Below, in pieces: positions 18,686-28,995 of a DNA stretch of 64,000 nucleotides. The notes beneath the pieces were generated by a model, which worked only from the letters and a program-made list of their open reading frames with translations, searched no databases and had not been told where the DNA came from. A program made the translations under genes and the position numbers. The DNA comes from HGM11416 sp964532155 (GTDB lineage: Bacteria; Bacillota; Clostridia; Christensenellales; Borkfalkiaceae). The stretch is from NCBI GenBank assembly GCA_964532155.1, contig CAZHGN010000003.1, forward strand, positions 1 to 64,000, written 5' to 3'. Each line of letters starts with the position of its first letter. The first letter of the stretch is position 1.

Positions 18686-21600
18686 TTATATAATTCCGCG
18701 CTTAAAGATAAACGCAAAAGCGCTTAGCAGTAACGCATTCATAAAGGCAATTGCAACGCCGAGGTTTTCCGCAACGTTCTTGATGGGGGCAACCTGTTCG
18801 TTGACGGTGTTGCGATATTCGTTGTACGAATCCCTTAGAGCGTCCAACTTAGTCGTGTCGAGAATTGCGCGATCGCTTGCTTGCAGCTCGTTCATTTTCG
18901 TCAATACGTCCGTAATTAATTCGAGGTCTCTGACGTCGAAAACGGTGGGCAAGTCGTCGATAAGGGCTTGTACGCCTTTTACCTTCGAGGTTGAGTTTGC
19001 AAACTTAATGTCTCTTATGGTTGCCTTCGCTTGTTGAACGCAAGCAACGAGGTCGTCAAACTCCTCCTTGTCGTAACCGTAGGTAGTGGGATCTTGAGTA
19101 ATCGAATTGTATGCGGTTAGCGCTTTGTTAACGATATCTTCGCTAACGAGCGTTACGTTTTTGAGCTGCGCGACTTGGTTAGCGTATTCATAGAACTCTA
19201 TAAGGCTCTTTTCCATAGCGACGTAATCGCTTACCGGCGTGTCGGCTCCGACCTTGCCGAAGTAGACGAGGTAGACGAGCGAATCGTAACCTTCGAGCTT
19301 TTTGTTTCTCGGCAAGACTATTTCGATAGGTTTGTTTTTGCCGAGCAAATCGATAAAGTTGTAATAATATAATTCGTAGCCGAACAGATCGAATTGGTTG
19401 TGCAATAAGTCGTAACCGGGATCTTTTTCCGTAAGCGAAGAATCTTTGTTGTAGGAATCTTCGAGGGCGGGGGCGATAACCGATTTAAACTCAACGCGCT
19501 TCAGTGCGGTATATCCGTAGAATGCGTATTGACCTATTCTCTTAAGACCGTCGGGCAATACGATTTCGGTAACGTGCTTGTTTGCGTTTCCGGCGTAGTC
19601 GTCTATGCGTACGGTGCCGTTCATAACGACGAGTTTGTTCGTCATAGAAGCCGCGGGTACGGCTTTAAGTTCGTAACTGCCCGATTTCAGCATGATATAC
19701 AGCACGCCGTTGTCTAAATAAGCGTAGTCGTTAATCTTTCCGTTTGAAGTTAAGTTGCCGTTATTTTCATAGTTGAACGAAATTAGCGACGTGCAACCGT
19801 AGAACGCACCGCTTCCGACGTATTCGATATCGTTCGTAAACGTAAAGGATACCAGTGAAGACGCGTCTTCGAAAGCGGACATGCCGATATGCTTAAGCAC
19901 GGGCGCGTTTATCGCGACGAGCTTAGTCTTTTGGAATGCGAGATCGCCGATTCTTTCAAGTTTTTCGGCGTTTACCGTGTTATCGGAAATATTAATAATC
20001 GGGTTTCCGTCGTCGTCTACGAAGGTGCCGAAGCTCGATTCCGCAAACGCGCCGTCGCCGAGTTCAACTACGTTCGAGATGTCGACGTTGTTGAGTTTTT
20101 CGTCGAACCTAAACGCGCATTCGCCGATCGTCGTTACGTTTCCGAGATTGATTTTGGAAAGTTCCATGCAACCTACAAAAGCGTATTGTTCGATCGTCGT
20201 TACACCCTCGGGTAGCGTTACTTCTTTGAGCGAAGTGCAATAAGAGAAGGTAAATGCGCCGATCTTTGTAACGGAGGAGGGAATAGTTACGGATTTGAGT
20301 TTCGTGTTATACAAGAATGCGGCGTCGCCTATCGTCGTTAACGATTCGGGAAGCTCGATGCTCTCGAAGCAAGGAGCGGCTGAATACTGCGTGTAACGGC
20401 TGAACGCGCCTTCGCCTATTTCAACCACTTGGGGAACTTTTACCTCAGAAAGCCCCGCGCAATCGGCAAAAGCGTATTTTCCGATTGTTTTGACGTTTGC
20501 AAGGTCTGCTTTCATCAATTTCGTGCACTTGTAGAAAGTTTCGTCGGCGATTGTATCGTTCGTTTTCGAAAGGTCGATCGTTGTGAGCTCGGAACAATTT
20601 GCAAAGCAGCCTTTTCCGAACGAAACGCCGCCGTCTTCGGGCATGTTAACTTTTTTCAACGAAGTGCAGTTTTGCAAGCATCCTTCGCCGAGCGTGGCGT
20701 TCGAGCCTATGGTAAGCTCTTCGATAAGACTTTGCAAAAATACGCCTTCATCGAGCACTGCGTTTGCGCCTATAGTCGCGTTTTTAATCGACGTCGTAGC
20801 AAAGGCGTATTTGCCGATTGTTTTGACGTATTCGAGGTTTTCGACGGTGGTAAGCTTACTCATAAAGGTCTTGCCGTCCACCCACGAAGCGAACGCTCTT
20901 TCGCCGATGGTCATGTTGCCCGCGCTTACGGGAAGGGTAACCTTTTCAAGCTTGTCGCAACCGGCAAACGCAAACGCGCCGATAACGGTGTCGGGATTGG
21001 TGATAGTTAAGGTTTTTATCGAAGAACCCGCAAATGCCGATTCGCCGATTTTCGTAATTCCGTCGCCGATAGTTACGTTTATGCCGTCCGTGTTAGCCAT
21101 CGTGCTCAAAACGATTGTTGTGCCGTCTTTTGAAACGAGATAGCCGTCGGCGGAAACTTTATAGTACTCGTTGCCCTCGTCAACCCAGAAGGTCGTAAGA
21201 TTCGTATCTTTAAATACGAAGCCTTCCAAGTCGTGAAGTACCGTGTCTTTACCCAGTATTATCGTGGTGAGAGCGGAGCACTTAAAAAATGCGTAAGACT
21301 TAATCGACGTCGAACAGTTCGGCAATTTAATCGTTTCAAGCGCCGTGGATTCGTAAAACGCTTGCTCGTCTATTACGTCTACGCTGCTTTCAAATACGAC
21401 TTCGGTAAGTTTGGGGCAGTTGCTGAACGCGCCCACGCCGACAGTTAAAATATTGTTGTGTATCGTTACTCTTTCGAGATTGTCGCATCTTGCAAAGCAG
21501 TACTCGGGAATATTAGTGCGTTTGCTGTAAATATCCACTTCCTTAAGTCCCGATTTTGCAAACATTGCGTAAGAAAGTTTGGTCGCTGTATCGAGAACGA

Positions 21601-24600
21601 CGCTTTCAAGCGAAGTGCAGTTTCTGAATGCTTCTTTGCCGGTGTTGCGCAACTTCTTAAGATCTGCGCTTTCAAGCGAAGTGCATCCGTCGAAAGCGTT
21701 TGCGCCTATCGCCAAAATCTTTGATAAATCGAGAGTGACAAGCGATTTGCAGTTGTTAAACGCGTTTGCGCCTATAACTTCCACTTTGCTTTCGGACAAT
21801 TTATTGTCTTCGACAAGCGTTCCGTCTTCCTTCGTTACGTTGATCGTATCCAGCTTCTTATCGCCGTAGAAGGCGTATTCGCGGATATATTTGACGGTGG
21901 AGGGGATAGTTATGGATTTTAGCGACGAGCAGTTGTAGAAAGCGTATTTTTTGATTTCTTCAACGCCCTTGGGTATTACTATAGAAGTAACGGAGGTGTT
22001 CGACGCGGGGATTTTGTTGGCGTCGTAGTCTTCTTCGTCAAGTTCAAAGGAGTTATCCGTTTCGTACAAGCAGAAGGCGAACGCGCCGATGTACAAAATA
22101 CCTTCGTCGTCGGGAATAACGACGTTGCCGCCGAGACCTTTGTATGCAATCAGTTCCCTGTTTTCGATTACGAACGGGTTTTTAACGACCACTCTTACCG
22201 TATCGAGAATATAGGAATTAGACGCTCTGACGGAAATATCGACCTCACCCTCTTTTAGTGCGGTAACTTCGCCGTTTTGATAAACTATCGCCTTTTCGGT
22301 ATCGTTAGAGGAGAAAGTAAACTCGTAATTATCCTTGCAATACCAAGGCTCTACGTCAAAGTTAAGGCGGATTTTTTCGCCCGGGTACATGCTTATCACG
22401 CTGGACGCGGAGATGTACCGTTTATCGCCCGTTTTGCCGATCTCGCTCGTTTGAGCGGCGCGCGAATAAGCGAACAAAGTGTCGTAGTTGGACAATCTGA
22501 TTTCTTTAAGACTCGCGTCGTTATAGTCGTCGAGGATGGACTTGGAATTTAAACGTCTTGCCGAAGCGAATACCGCGGGCGTGGCGCTTGCTTCGGTTGC
22601 TTCGAGCTGTGCTTCCGTTTCGCGCGGCTTTACGTTGATGATGATTACCGCCTGATTTAAATCCATTTGCTCTCTGACGGTAACGGTTGCTTTACCTTCG
22701 GCAACACACTTGATTATGCCTTTCTCTACTTCGATTACCTTTTGGTTGGAAGAAGACCAAGAAAGATGCTTGAGATAGTCTTTATCCGCGTCGACCGTGG
22801 CGTCGGACGTGGCAAGGTACTGCGTTAAGTCTATAACTTCGCCTTCGTGCGCGGACAAGATTATAAGATCCGTTCCGTCCATAGTACCGTCTTTGGTGAA
22901 TTTAAAATCGCCTCTGGTACCGGGTAACTGGCAGATGTAAAGGTTGGAGTTGAGCGCATAGTCGTCGACCGAGAAAGCAAGTGCGCTCGTTATCAGCGCG
23001 TCGGTACCGATATCGTTCAGATATTCGGTAATCTCAAATTTAACCGTGTTGTCAACGCCCTTTTGGCTATATACCGGAATGGGGTTTTCCGTCAAAAAGG
23101 TGTAGCTGCTGTTCGACGTGAATATTATCGGAGTGATAGATTGTACGTATTGATTGTCGTAGACAACCATGTTGATGTAATATCTATCCTTTTTAAGAGT
23201 TCTATCGTACTTTTTCTCGTAAGTAACGCTCTTAATAACGGGGGCTTCGTCGTCGGCAACAAAATCGAAACCGAAGGAATTTCTGACGTTGGTGGCGGCG
23301 CCGCCGTCTTCACCGTAGTCTAACTTGCCCACCATTTCGAATGAATACTGCGCGTTGTTTACAAGCCCGTTGGTATAGGACTTAAACCTGAGTTGCTCGT
23401 AATAGGGCATGGGCGTGCCGCCGTAGGAATACGCCTTGTTTGCGTTGTAGTCCACATGCTCCCAAATAACTTCGCCGGTAACCTTATCTTTTATGGTAAA
23501 CCGCATTTCTTTAGCGCCGCGCAATAAACCTGCGTAGACGACCGAAATGCCGTCGATCGTGCCGAGTATATTGGATACCGCGATGCGGTCGGTACTTGCG
23601 GGGATTTCGTCGTACTTATTGGTGTCGATATCGTAAAGATAGGTGCCGAGAGGAATGATATAGTTGTAAAAATACGAACCGTACGGAGTGGTCGCAACGT
23701 AGTCGGCTTTGAGCTTATCGTCGTCGTCGATGGCGTTGTCGTGCGCCTCGCTCTCCACTTCGTAGTACGTTTTGTCGAACATGGGCGCTTCGGTCCAATC
23801 GCCGTAGAATGCCAAGAACGGGATGTTAAGGTCAACGGGTGCGTCGCTTCCGGTCTGCTGCAATTTCACAAAGCCTTCTACGTACATACCGTACGGGAAA
23901 AGTTCGTTCAAAAGGTTCTTTTCTTTGTCGGTAAGAGTGTAAGTGACTTTTATTTTAGCCGTGCCGGACGCATTTACGGTTACGGTCGAACCGTTAAGCG
24001 TTCCGTCGCCGCTTACTTGATAGGTTTTGTTGCCGTTAAGAATTTGCGGCGTTTCGGAAACGTGCTTGGAATCGGACGTGGAAACGCTTTCCGTCATGCC
24101 GACCATCGATAAATCGTAGGTGAGCGTTTCGTCGGAAATATTTACGACGTTGAACTCCATTTCGTAAACGCCCGTCCTTTTGGGATCGTCGAAGAGTTCT
24201 AACTTGGTTCTGTCCTTGCCGTCAACGGAAAGATATGCTTTCGTGTCGACGAGTTTTTTAAGGCTTGCAAGCCCCGCGCCTTGCTTGCGCGGCGAGTACG
24301 GATTGCCTTCCTCGTTCAGCGCTATCGTCGCGGTGGACATAAGCATTTGGTTTGTAAGAACGGAAATTTCTTTCCAAGACTTATCGGGGTATTTTTCTTT
24401 GAGGTACTGACGGACGAGAACGACTATACCGCAAAGGTTAGGCGTTGCCATCGAGGTTCCGCTCAAATCGTCGTAACCGCCGCCGGGTACCGAGGATTTG
24501 ATGTTTCCGCCGTGCGCGGTGATTTCCGGTTTAAGTTCCAGCGAAGGAGTGGGTCCCCAACTGGAGAAATCGGACATGAACGGACCTGCAAGCTTTTGCC

Positions 24601-26323
24601 CGGAAAGCACTAACGTGCCCGTCTTTTTGCTTGCGAGAACGGTGCCGTCGTCCTTGGAAATGGAAATGGTCGGGATATGGTCGTCTTTACCCATCGACAT
24701 AAGAATATCGCCGTCGATGTTGTTATAAATAATACAAGCTATCGCACCGTTGTTTTTAGCGATGCGTGCTTTGTCCTCGAAGGTGTTGTCGCCACGTCTT
24801 ACGAGTGCGATTTTGCCTTTTACGTCAATGCTCGAATAACTTGTTTTGCCGCCGGTGCCGGGTACGGTAACGTATTGGTATTCTTTGGTTACCTCTTCGG
24901 TAATGCCGAGTTCTTTAAAGAAATCGTTTTCTTTTCCGGTTATATCGTTGGATTCCTTGAAGAAGATAACTTGCTCGCCGTTGCCGACCATATATTTGCT
25001 CTTCGTGCCGCTAATGGACGCGACGGAAAGGCATGCAGCGTAAGTAGAAGGGGAGCCTACCGTTCCGGAATCGGGATTGGTTACCATGTTGGTATTGCCT
25101 TGCTCGCCGCCGTAGCCCGAGCTGTAGCTATTGCTTGCGGCGGTAAGTACGCTTATACCGCTTGCGTTGAGTTTGTCGTATACTTCGTTGATTTTTTCTT
25201 CGTCAACCTCGCGCGAGAAACCGCAAGAAGAGCCCAACGACATGTTAATGCAGTCTACGTTTAAAAGAAGTGCGTCTTCGAGTGCGAGCAGAATATCTTC
25301 GGTCTTGCCGCCGTCGTCAAGGTCGGGGAAAACTTTCATTAAAACGAGCTGGGTATCAACGGCAACGCCGGTTATTACATCGTCTTTTCCGCCGATTATG
25401 CCCGCAACGTGAGTGCCGTGCTCGGAATCGAACGGATAGACGTTAATATCCTTGTCGGCGTAGTCGTAAGCGAAGGGGATTTTGCTTGAAACGTATACGT
25501 GCTCGATGTCGATATCCGCAGTGTATTCGGCAGCCCTCGAGCTTGGCAGTAGCTTCTCGATAGCTTCTTTTGAATACAATACTTCGTCTTCGGCTAATTC
25601 TTTATCGAAAACGGTGTGCGAACAATCGAAGCCGCTGTCCAAAATGGCAACCGCCGTTTTTTTGCCGGTATACTCTACGCTATCCGATTTAAAAATACCC
25701 GTGGGGTAAACGTCGACAAGGTTTACGATCGACGAGGCGTCGCCGTCGGTGGTCGCTTGCGGCAAATTGTACGTATCGCTGATGATAACGTCCTTTATGC
25801 CGTTATAATTTTCCAGTTTAGACAGATCGCCGTATTCTATGGTCGTTGCAAAACCGTTAAGAAGTGTGTCGTAAGTGCATTTTACTTCGCCGATTAATCC
25901 TTTTTTGCTAAGCTGCGAAATAACGGCTTTTTGCTTGGTTTTAAGGCTGTTCCTTTTGTCTGCGCCGATAGCGCTGCCCGCATAATCGGCAACGCTGTCG
26001 TAAACAGAGGAATACTTGTCGATATAGTCGTCTGCAAGGGGAGCGTCTTCAAGCGTGATCATAACGGCAATCTCGTCCGAATCGAGGTAACCGTCGTTTT
26101 GTTTTAGAAGATCCGCTCTGATTTGCGAAGTAACCTGATCTTGCGTAAGTTTTAAATCGGTGTTAAAAATACGCAATTCTTGCGAGGTATCCTTGTTTAT
26201 CTCGGTTATTTCGCCGCCGGAATTGCCTGTCGTATCGTCTCGGTTAATGCATGACGTAAGAGTTCCTAACGACATCGATATCATCACAACGAGAAGGCAG
26301 ATGCTTATAGCTTTAATTTTCAT
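18686..26323 (-). CDS. Giant subtilisin-like (S8) surface protease with BspA-type leucine-rich repeats (2545 residues)
   Basis: Lipoprotein signal with lipobox LTSC (Cys25). The S8 catalytic triad is visible: Asp229 in AILDSG, His302 in EHGTHVAG and Ser624 in SGTSMATP, with the oxyanion Asn398 in AASNSY. A protease-associated (PA) insert lies at about 485-575. A beta-sandwich region follows (about 700-1150), then two Big2-like domains near 1175-1255 and 1310-1380. Residues about 1400-2280 are a long array of LRR_5/BspA-like repeats (IGxxAFxxCxxLxxVxIPxxV). A helical part and one C-terminal membrane helix ending FKRGII finish the protein. It should hydrolyse proteins outside the cell, and the repeats may bind substrate or host surfaces. 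Lipid at one end and a membrane helix at the other would anchor it twice. Confidence 0.9.
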   Translation of the reverse strand: MKIKAISICLLVVMISMSLGTLTSCINRDDTTGNSGGEITEINKDTSQELRIFNTDLKLTQDQVTSQIRADLLKQNDGYLDSDEIAVMITLEDAPLADDYIDKYSSVYDSVADYAGSAIGADKRNSLKTKQKAVISQLSKKGLIGEVKCTYDTLLNGFATTIEYGDLSKLENYNGIKDVIISDTYNLPQATTDGDASSIVNLVDVYPTGIFKSDSVEYTGKKTAVAILDSGFDCSHTVFDKELAEDEVLYSKEAIEKLLPSSRAAEYTADIDIEHVYVSSKIPFAYDYADKDINVYPFDSEHGTHVAGIIGGKDDVITGVAVDTQLVLMKVFPDLDDGGKTEDILLALEDALLLNVDCINMSLGSSCGFSREVDEEKINEVYDKLNASGISVLTAASNSYSSGYGGEQGNTNMVTNPDSGTVGSPSTYAACLSVASISGTKSKYMVGNGEQVIFFKESNDITGKENDFFKELGITEEVTKEYQYVTVPGTGGKTSYSSIDVKGKIALVRRGDNTFEDKARIAKNNGAIACIIYNNIDGDILMSMGKDDHIPTISISKDDGTVLASKKTGTLVLSGQKLAGPFMSDFSSWGPTPSLELKPEITAHGGNIKSSVPGGGYDDLSGTSMATPNLCGIVVLVRQYLKEKYPDKSWKEISVLTNQMLMSTATIALNEEGNPYSPRKQGAGLASLKKLVDTKAYLSVDGKDRTKLELFDDPKRTGVYEMEFNVVNISDETLTYDLSMVGMTESVSTSDSKHVSETPQILNGNKTYQVSGDGTLNGSTVTVNASGTAKIKVTYTLTDKEKNLLNELFPYGMYVEGFVKLQQTGSDAPVDLNIPFLAFYGDWTEAPMFDKTYYEVESEAHDNAIDDDDKLKADYVATTPYGSYFYNYIIPLGTYLYDIDTNKYDEIPASTDRIAVSNILGTIDGISVVYAGLLRGAKEMRFTIKDKVTGEVIWEHVDYNANKAYSYGGTPMPYYEQLRFKSYTNGLVNNAQYSFEMVGKLDYGEDGGAATNVRNSFGFDFVADDEAPVIKSVTYEKKYDRTLKKDRYYINMVVYDNQYVQSITPIIFTSNSSYTFLTENPIPVYSQKGVDNTVKFEITEYLNDIGTDALITSALAFSVDDYALNSNLYICQLPGTRGDFKFTKDGTMDGTDLIILSAHEGEVIDLTQYLATSDATVDADKDYLKHLSWSSSNQKVIEVEKGIIKCVAEGKATVTVREQMDLNQAVIIINVKPRETEAQLEATEASATPAVFASARRLNSKSILDDYNDASLKEIRLSNYDTLFAYSRAAQTSEIGKTGDKRYISASSVISMYPGEKIRLNFDVEPWYCKDNYEFTFSSNDTEKAIVYQNGEVTALKEGEVDISVRASNSYILDTVRVVVKNPFVIENRELIAYKGLGGNVVIPDDEGILYIGAFAFCLYETDNSFELDEEDYDANKIPASNTSVTSIVIPKGVEEIKKYAFYNCSSLKSITIPSTVKYIREYAFYGDKKLDTINVTKEDGTLVEDNKLSESKVEVIGANAFNNCKSLVTLDLSKILAIGANAFDGCTSLESADLKKLRNTGKEAFRNCTSLESVVLDTATKLSYAMFAKSGLKEVDIYSKRTNIPEYCFARCDNLERVTIHNNILTVGVGAFSNCPKLTEVVFESSVDVIDEQAFYESTALETIKLPNCSTSIKSYAFFKCSALTTIILGKDTVLHDLEGFVFKDTNLTTFWVDEGNEYYKVSADGYLVSKDGTTIVLSTMANTDGINVTIGDGITKIGESAFAGSSIKTLTITNPDTVIGAFAFAGCDKLEKVTLPVSAGNMTIGERAFASWVDGKTFMSKLTTVENLEYVKTIGKYAFATTSIKNATIGANAVLDEGVFLQSLIEELTIGSNATLGEGCLQNCTSLKKVNMPEDGGVSFGKGCFANCSELTTIDLSKTNDTIADETFYKCTKLMKADLANVKTIGKYAFADCAGLSEVKVPQVVEIGEGAFSRYTQYSAAPCFESIELPESLTTIGDAAFLYNTKLKSVTIPSSVTKIGAFTFSYCTSLKEVTLPEGVTTIEQYAFVGCMELSKINLGNVTTIGECAFRFDEKLNNVDISNVVELGDGAFAESSFGTFVDDDGNPIINISDNTVNAEKLERIGDLAFQKTKLVAINAPVLKHIGMSAFEDASSLVSFTFTNDIEYVGSGAFYGCTSLISFNYENNGNLTSNGKINDYAYLDNGVLYIMLKSGSYELKAVPAASMTNKLVVMNGTVRIDDYAGNANKHVTEIVLPDGLKRIGQYAFYGYTALKRVEFKSVIAPALEDSYNKDSSLTEKDPGYDLLHNQFDLFGYELYYYNFIDLLGKNKPIEIVLPRNKKLEGYDSLVYLVYFGKVGADTPVSDYVAMEKSLIEFYEYANQVAQLKNVTLVSEDIVNKALTAYNSITQDPTTYGYDKEEFDDLVACVQQAKATIRDIKFANSTSKVKGVQALIDDLPTVFDVRDLELITDVLTKMNELQASDRAILDTTKLDALRDSYNEYRNTVNEQVAPIKNVAENLGVAIAFMNALLLSAFAFIFKRGII

Positions 26324-26358
26324 TATTTATACCTACAAAATTGTTTTATGTGTACTTA

Positions 26359-26634
26359 TTAGTTTAGCCAAAGATAGAGCAAAACGCCTGCTATTACAAA
26401 ACCTATAACGGCGCATGCCACGCCCGGTAAATAGGTCTGAAACGCCGCCTTGATAGCCGCACGCCGCTCGTTTTTTTCGAGGTGCGTGTTTTGCTTTTTG
26501 TCGCTCCGTCGGCTTTGCGTTATTTTGTCGGGAATAATAACGTTTTGTTTGCCGACGCCGTCCATATTATATACGGTTCGTCCGTCGTCCACGTAAATTA
26601 TCTTGACTTTTTTCTTTTTTTGTTTTTCTTTCAT
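26359..26634 (-). CDS. Small membrane protein (91 residues) with a YVDDGRTVYNM motif
   Basis: A Lys-rich N-terminus, then IIYVDDGRTVYNMDGV, a charged middle and one C-terminal membrane helix (GVACAVIGFVIAGVLLYLWLN). Probably an inner-membrane protein with the motif in the cytoplasm. I recall similar short proteins with a YVDDG-R motif in other Firmicutes without an assigned function. It lies 35 bases upstream of the giant protease gene on the same strand, so it may be the first gene of that transcript. No catalytic motif visible. Confidence 0.65.
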   Translation of the reverse strand: MKEKQKKKKVKIIYVDDGRTVYNMDGVGKQNVIIPDKITQSRRSDKKQNTHLEKNERRAAIKAAFQTYLPGVACAVIGFVIAGVLLYLWLN

Positions 26635-26689
26635 TACAATCCGTTAGCTTAACGTGTTTTGTTAAACGCTTATACGTCTTGGCTAAATT

Positions 26690-26719
26690 GCGCCGTTTTC
26701 CGCTTAAAGCGTACGGCGC
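26690..26719 (-). terminator. Probable terminator of the opp operon
   Basis: Stem 26690-26696 with 26713-26719 (GCGCCGT/ACGGCGC), with a second inner stem (CGCTT/AAGCG), directly after the oppF stop. The T run on the minus strand is weak, so read-through into the 91-residue gene is possible. Confidence 0.45.
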
Positions 26720-26725
26720 GTTTTA

Positions 26726-27808
26726 CTACTCTTCGTCCGAGCGAATATTTTCGTCGTACAGATGGCAAGCGACGAAATGTCCCGGCGTAACCTCGTGATA
26801 GGTCGGTTCGACCGTTTTGCACACGCCCATACATTGCGAACAGCGAGTGTGGAATTTGCAACCTTGAGGGGGATTTGCGGGGGAGGGAATGTCGCCTTCG
26901 AGTATGATTCTGCTACTCTTTACGTCCGGATCGGGTACGGGAACGGCAGAGAACAACGCCTTCGTATACGGATGAAGGGGATTATCGAACAGCTCGTCCG
27001 TTTCGCCCTTTTCCATCATGTTGCCGAGATACATAACCAAAATTTCGTCGGTGATGTACTTGACGACGGACAGATCGTGCGAAATGAATACGTAGCTGAA
27101 ATTCATCGTATTTTGCAACTCTTTCAGCAAATTGATGATTTGAGCTTGAACGGATACGTCCAACGCGCTGACGGGCTCGTCGCAAATTACCAGTTCGGGT
27201 TTGACCGCAAGCGCCCTTGCAATACAGATACGCTGCCTTTGTCCGCCCGAAAATTCGTGCGGGTAGCGGTCGTAATACTGCTCCTGAAGCCCGCATTTTT
27301 TCATAATGTCGCGCACGTACGAAGAAATTTGATCTTTCGGTACGATTTTATGCACTTTTACCGCTTCGGCAATAATACTGCCTATAGTCATACGCGGCGG
27401 CAAGCTCGAATAAGGATCTTGGAAAATCAATTGCATCGAAGTGCGGTACTTGCGCATTTCTTTTTTGGATAGGTTGGTTATATCGTCGCCCTTATAGATT
27501 ATTTTTCCGCCGTCCGAATCGTAAAGCTTTAAAATAGTTCTGCCCAGCGTGGTTTTTCCGCAACCGCTTTCGCCTACGATTCCTATCGTAGTGCCGCGTT
27601 TGAGCGTGAAACTGACGTGATCGACCGCTTTCAGCTTTGAAATAGGCTTGCCTAAAAGCGTGCGCGAAAGTACGAAGTGTTTTTGTAAATCTTCTACTTG
27701 AAGAATTACGTCGTCGCAAGCCGTGTTCGGCGCCGCGGTTTGCGCGTTTTTATCGTCGGATTCGGGAAGGGCGTTTACTTGAGTGTTGATATCGTCGATA
27801 TTATTCAT
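26726..27808 (-). CDS. oppF: Oligopeptide ABC transporter ATP-binding protein OppF
   Basis: A 360-residue ABC ATPase. Walker A GESGCGKTT at 79-87, signature FSGGQ at 186-190, Walker B LVICDEP at 206-212 and the family's SALDVSVQAQ following it. The C-terminal oligopeptide/dipeptide-transporter extension has the Cys cluster CKFHTRCSQCMGVC and a later Cys, seen in Opp/Dpp ATPases and often linked to Fe-S binding. With OppD it powers peptide import. The start lies 8 bases inside the end of oppD, with GGAGGG 7 bases upstream. A 30-residue polar N-terminal extension precedes the ABC core. Confidence 0.92.
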   Translation of the reverse strand: MNNIDDINTQVNALPESDDKNAQTAAPNTACDDVILQVEDLQKHFVLSRTLLGKPISKLKAVDHVSFTLKRGTTIGIVGESGCGKTTLGRTILKLYDSDGGKIIYKGDDITNLSKKEMRKYRTSMQLIFQDPYSSLPPRMTIGSIIAEAVKVHKIVPKDQISSYVRDIMKKCGLQEQYYDRYPHEFSGGQRQRICIARALAVKPELVICDEPVSALDVSVQAQIINLLKELQNTMNFSYVFISHDLSVVKYITDEILVMYLGNMMEKGETDELFDNPLHPYTKALFSAVPVPDPDVKSSRIILEGDIPSPANPPQGCKFHTRCSQCMGVCKTVEPTYHEVTPGHFVACHLYDENIRSDEE

Positions 27809-28985
27809 TATCGCACCCTCCGTCGTCGTAAAGATAGCAAGATACGTAGTGAGTTTCGCTCACTTTGATTTGGCGCGGATATTCGCCGTTGCATTTTCCG
27901 ATGCATTTTTGGCATCTGTTTTTAAAATAGCAAGTGTTGGGTAAATCGATCGGATTAGGAACCTGCCCGGGTATGGAATATAGTGGTTCGTCGGAAGGCG
28001 ACGTGATAAGCGGTTTACTCTTTTGCAAGCCTATCGTGTAGGGGTGCATCGGATGATGGAATATCTCGCTCGCGGTGCCTTTTTCGATAACTCTGCCCGC
28101 ATACATAACTACTACTTCGTCCGCCATTTCGGCAATTACGCCGAGGTCGTGAGTTATGAGCATAATGGAACAGCCTTCGCATTTTTGTAAATCTTTGAGC
28201 AGTTCGAGTATTTGTGCTTGAATGGTAACGTCGAGCGCCGTCGTAGGTTCGTCGGCTATTATTAGTTTGGGACTGCTTACGAGCGCCATAGCAATCATAA
28301 CTCTTTGGCGCATACCGCCCGACAATTCGTGCGGGTAGGAATCGTATACTCTTTCCGGCATGGCAATGCCGACCTTTTTGAGCATTTCGATACTGATATC
28401 CTTGGCTTCTTCCTTGGTTACGTCCGGATTATGCGTAAGCGAGACTTCGTCTAACTGAAAGCCGATCGTAAACACGGGATTAAGCGAAGTCATCGGCTCT
28501 TGGAAAATCATGGAAATTCCCTTTCCGCGAACGTTATACATTTCTTTGGCGGGCATTTTTACGATATCGTACGCAAGTTTATGCCCGTTTTCGTCGTAGC
28601 CGAGTTCGTCTAAGTTATAACGGATTTGTCCGTCGACTACTTGACCTTGCGGCGCTTGAACGAGCTGCATAATGGAAAGCGAAGTAACGCTTTTTCCGCA
28701 GCCGCTCTCGCCGACTACGCCTACGATTTTGTTCTTTGGTATATTGAAGGATACGCCGTTTACGGACATTACCGTGCCGACGTCGGTGAAGAAACAAGTT
28801 TTTAGCCCGTCGATCTCGATAAGATTGTTTTCGTCGCGCATAACGGTGGTGTACTCGCTCACGTCGCGGTTTTTGCGTTTTTGAGCTTCGTAAAATCTCA
28901 TTTGCTTGACGTTATATTTGATAATCCTTCTACTGTCGCGTATGGACAGATAATTTGACGTTTTCTTTTTATTGATTTCGCTCAT
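27801..28985 (-). CDS. oppD: Oligopeptide ABC transporter ATP-binding protein OppD
   Basis: A 394-residue ABC ATPase of the OppD/DppD type. Walker A GESGCGKSV (92-100), LSGGMRQR signature, Walker B LIIADEP, and the C-terminal Cys-rich segment with CYFKNRCQKCIGKC. About 55 residues precede the ABC domain, including a basic helix (SRRIIKYNVKQMRFYEAQKR) that is longer than in textbook OppD. It lies 10 bases after oppC and overlaps oppF by 8 bases, so OppD and OppF are probably made together. Cytoplasmic face of the membrane. Confidence 0.92.
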   Translation of the reverse strand: MSEINKKKTSNYLSIRDSRRIIKYNVKQMRFYEAQKRKNRDVSEYTTVMRDENNLIEIDGLKTCFFTDVGTVMSVNGVSFNIPKNKIVGVVGESGCGKSVTSLSIMQLVQAPQGQVVDGQIRYNLDELGYDENGHKLAYDIVKMPAKEMYNVRGKGISMIFQEPMTSLNPVFTIGFQLDEVSLTHNPDVTKEEAKDISIEMLKKVGIAMPERVYDSYPHELSGGMRQRVMIAMALVSSPKLIIADEPTTALDVTIQAQILELLKDLQKCEGCSIMLITHDLGVIAEMADEVVVMYAGRVIEKGTASEIFHHPMHPYTIGLQKSKPLITSPSDEPLYSIPGQVPNPIDLPNTCYFKNRCQKCIGKCNGEYPRQIKVSETHYVSCYLYDDGGCDNE

Positions 28986-28995
28986 ATAACACCCG

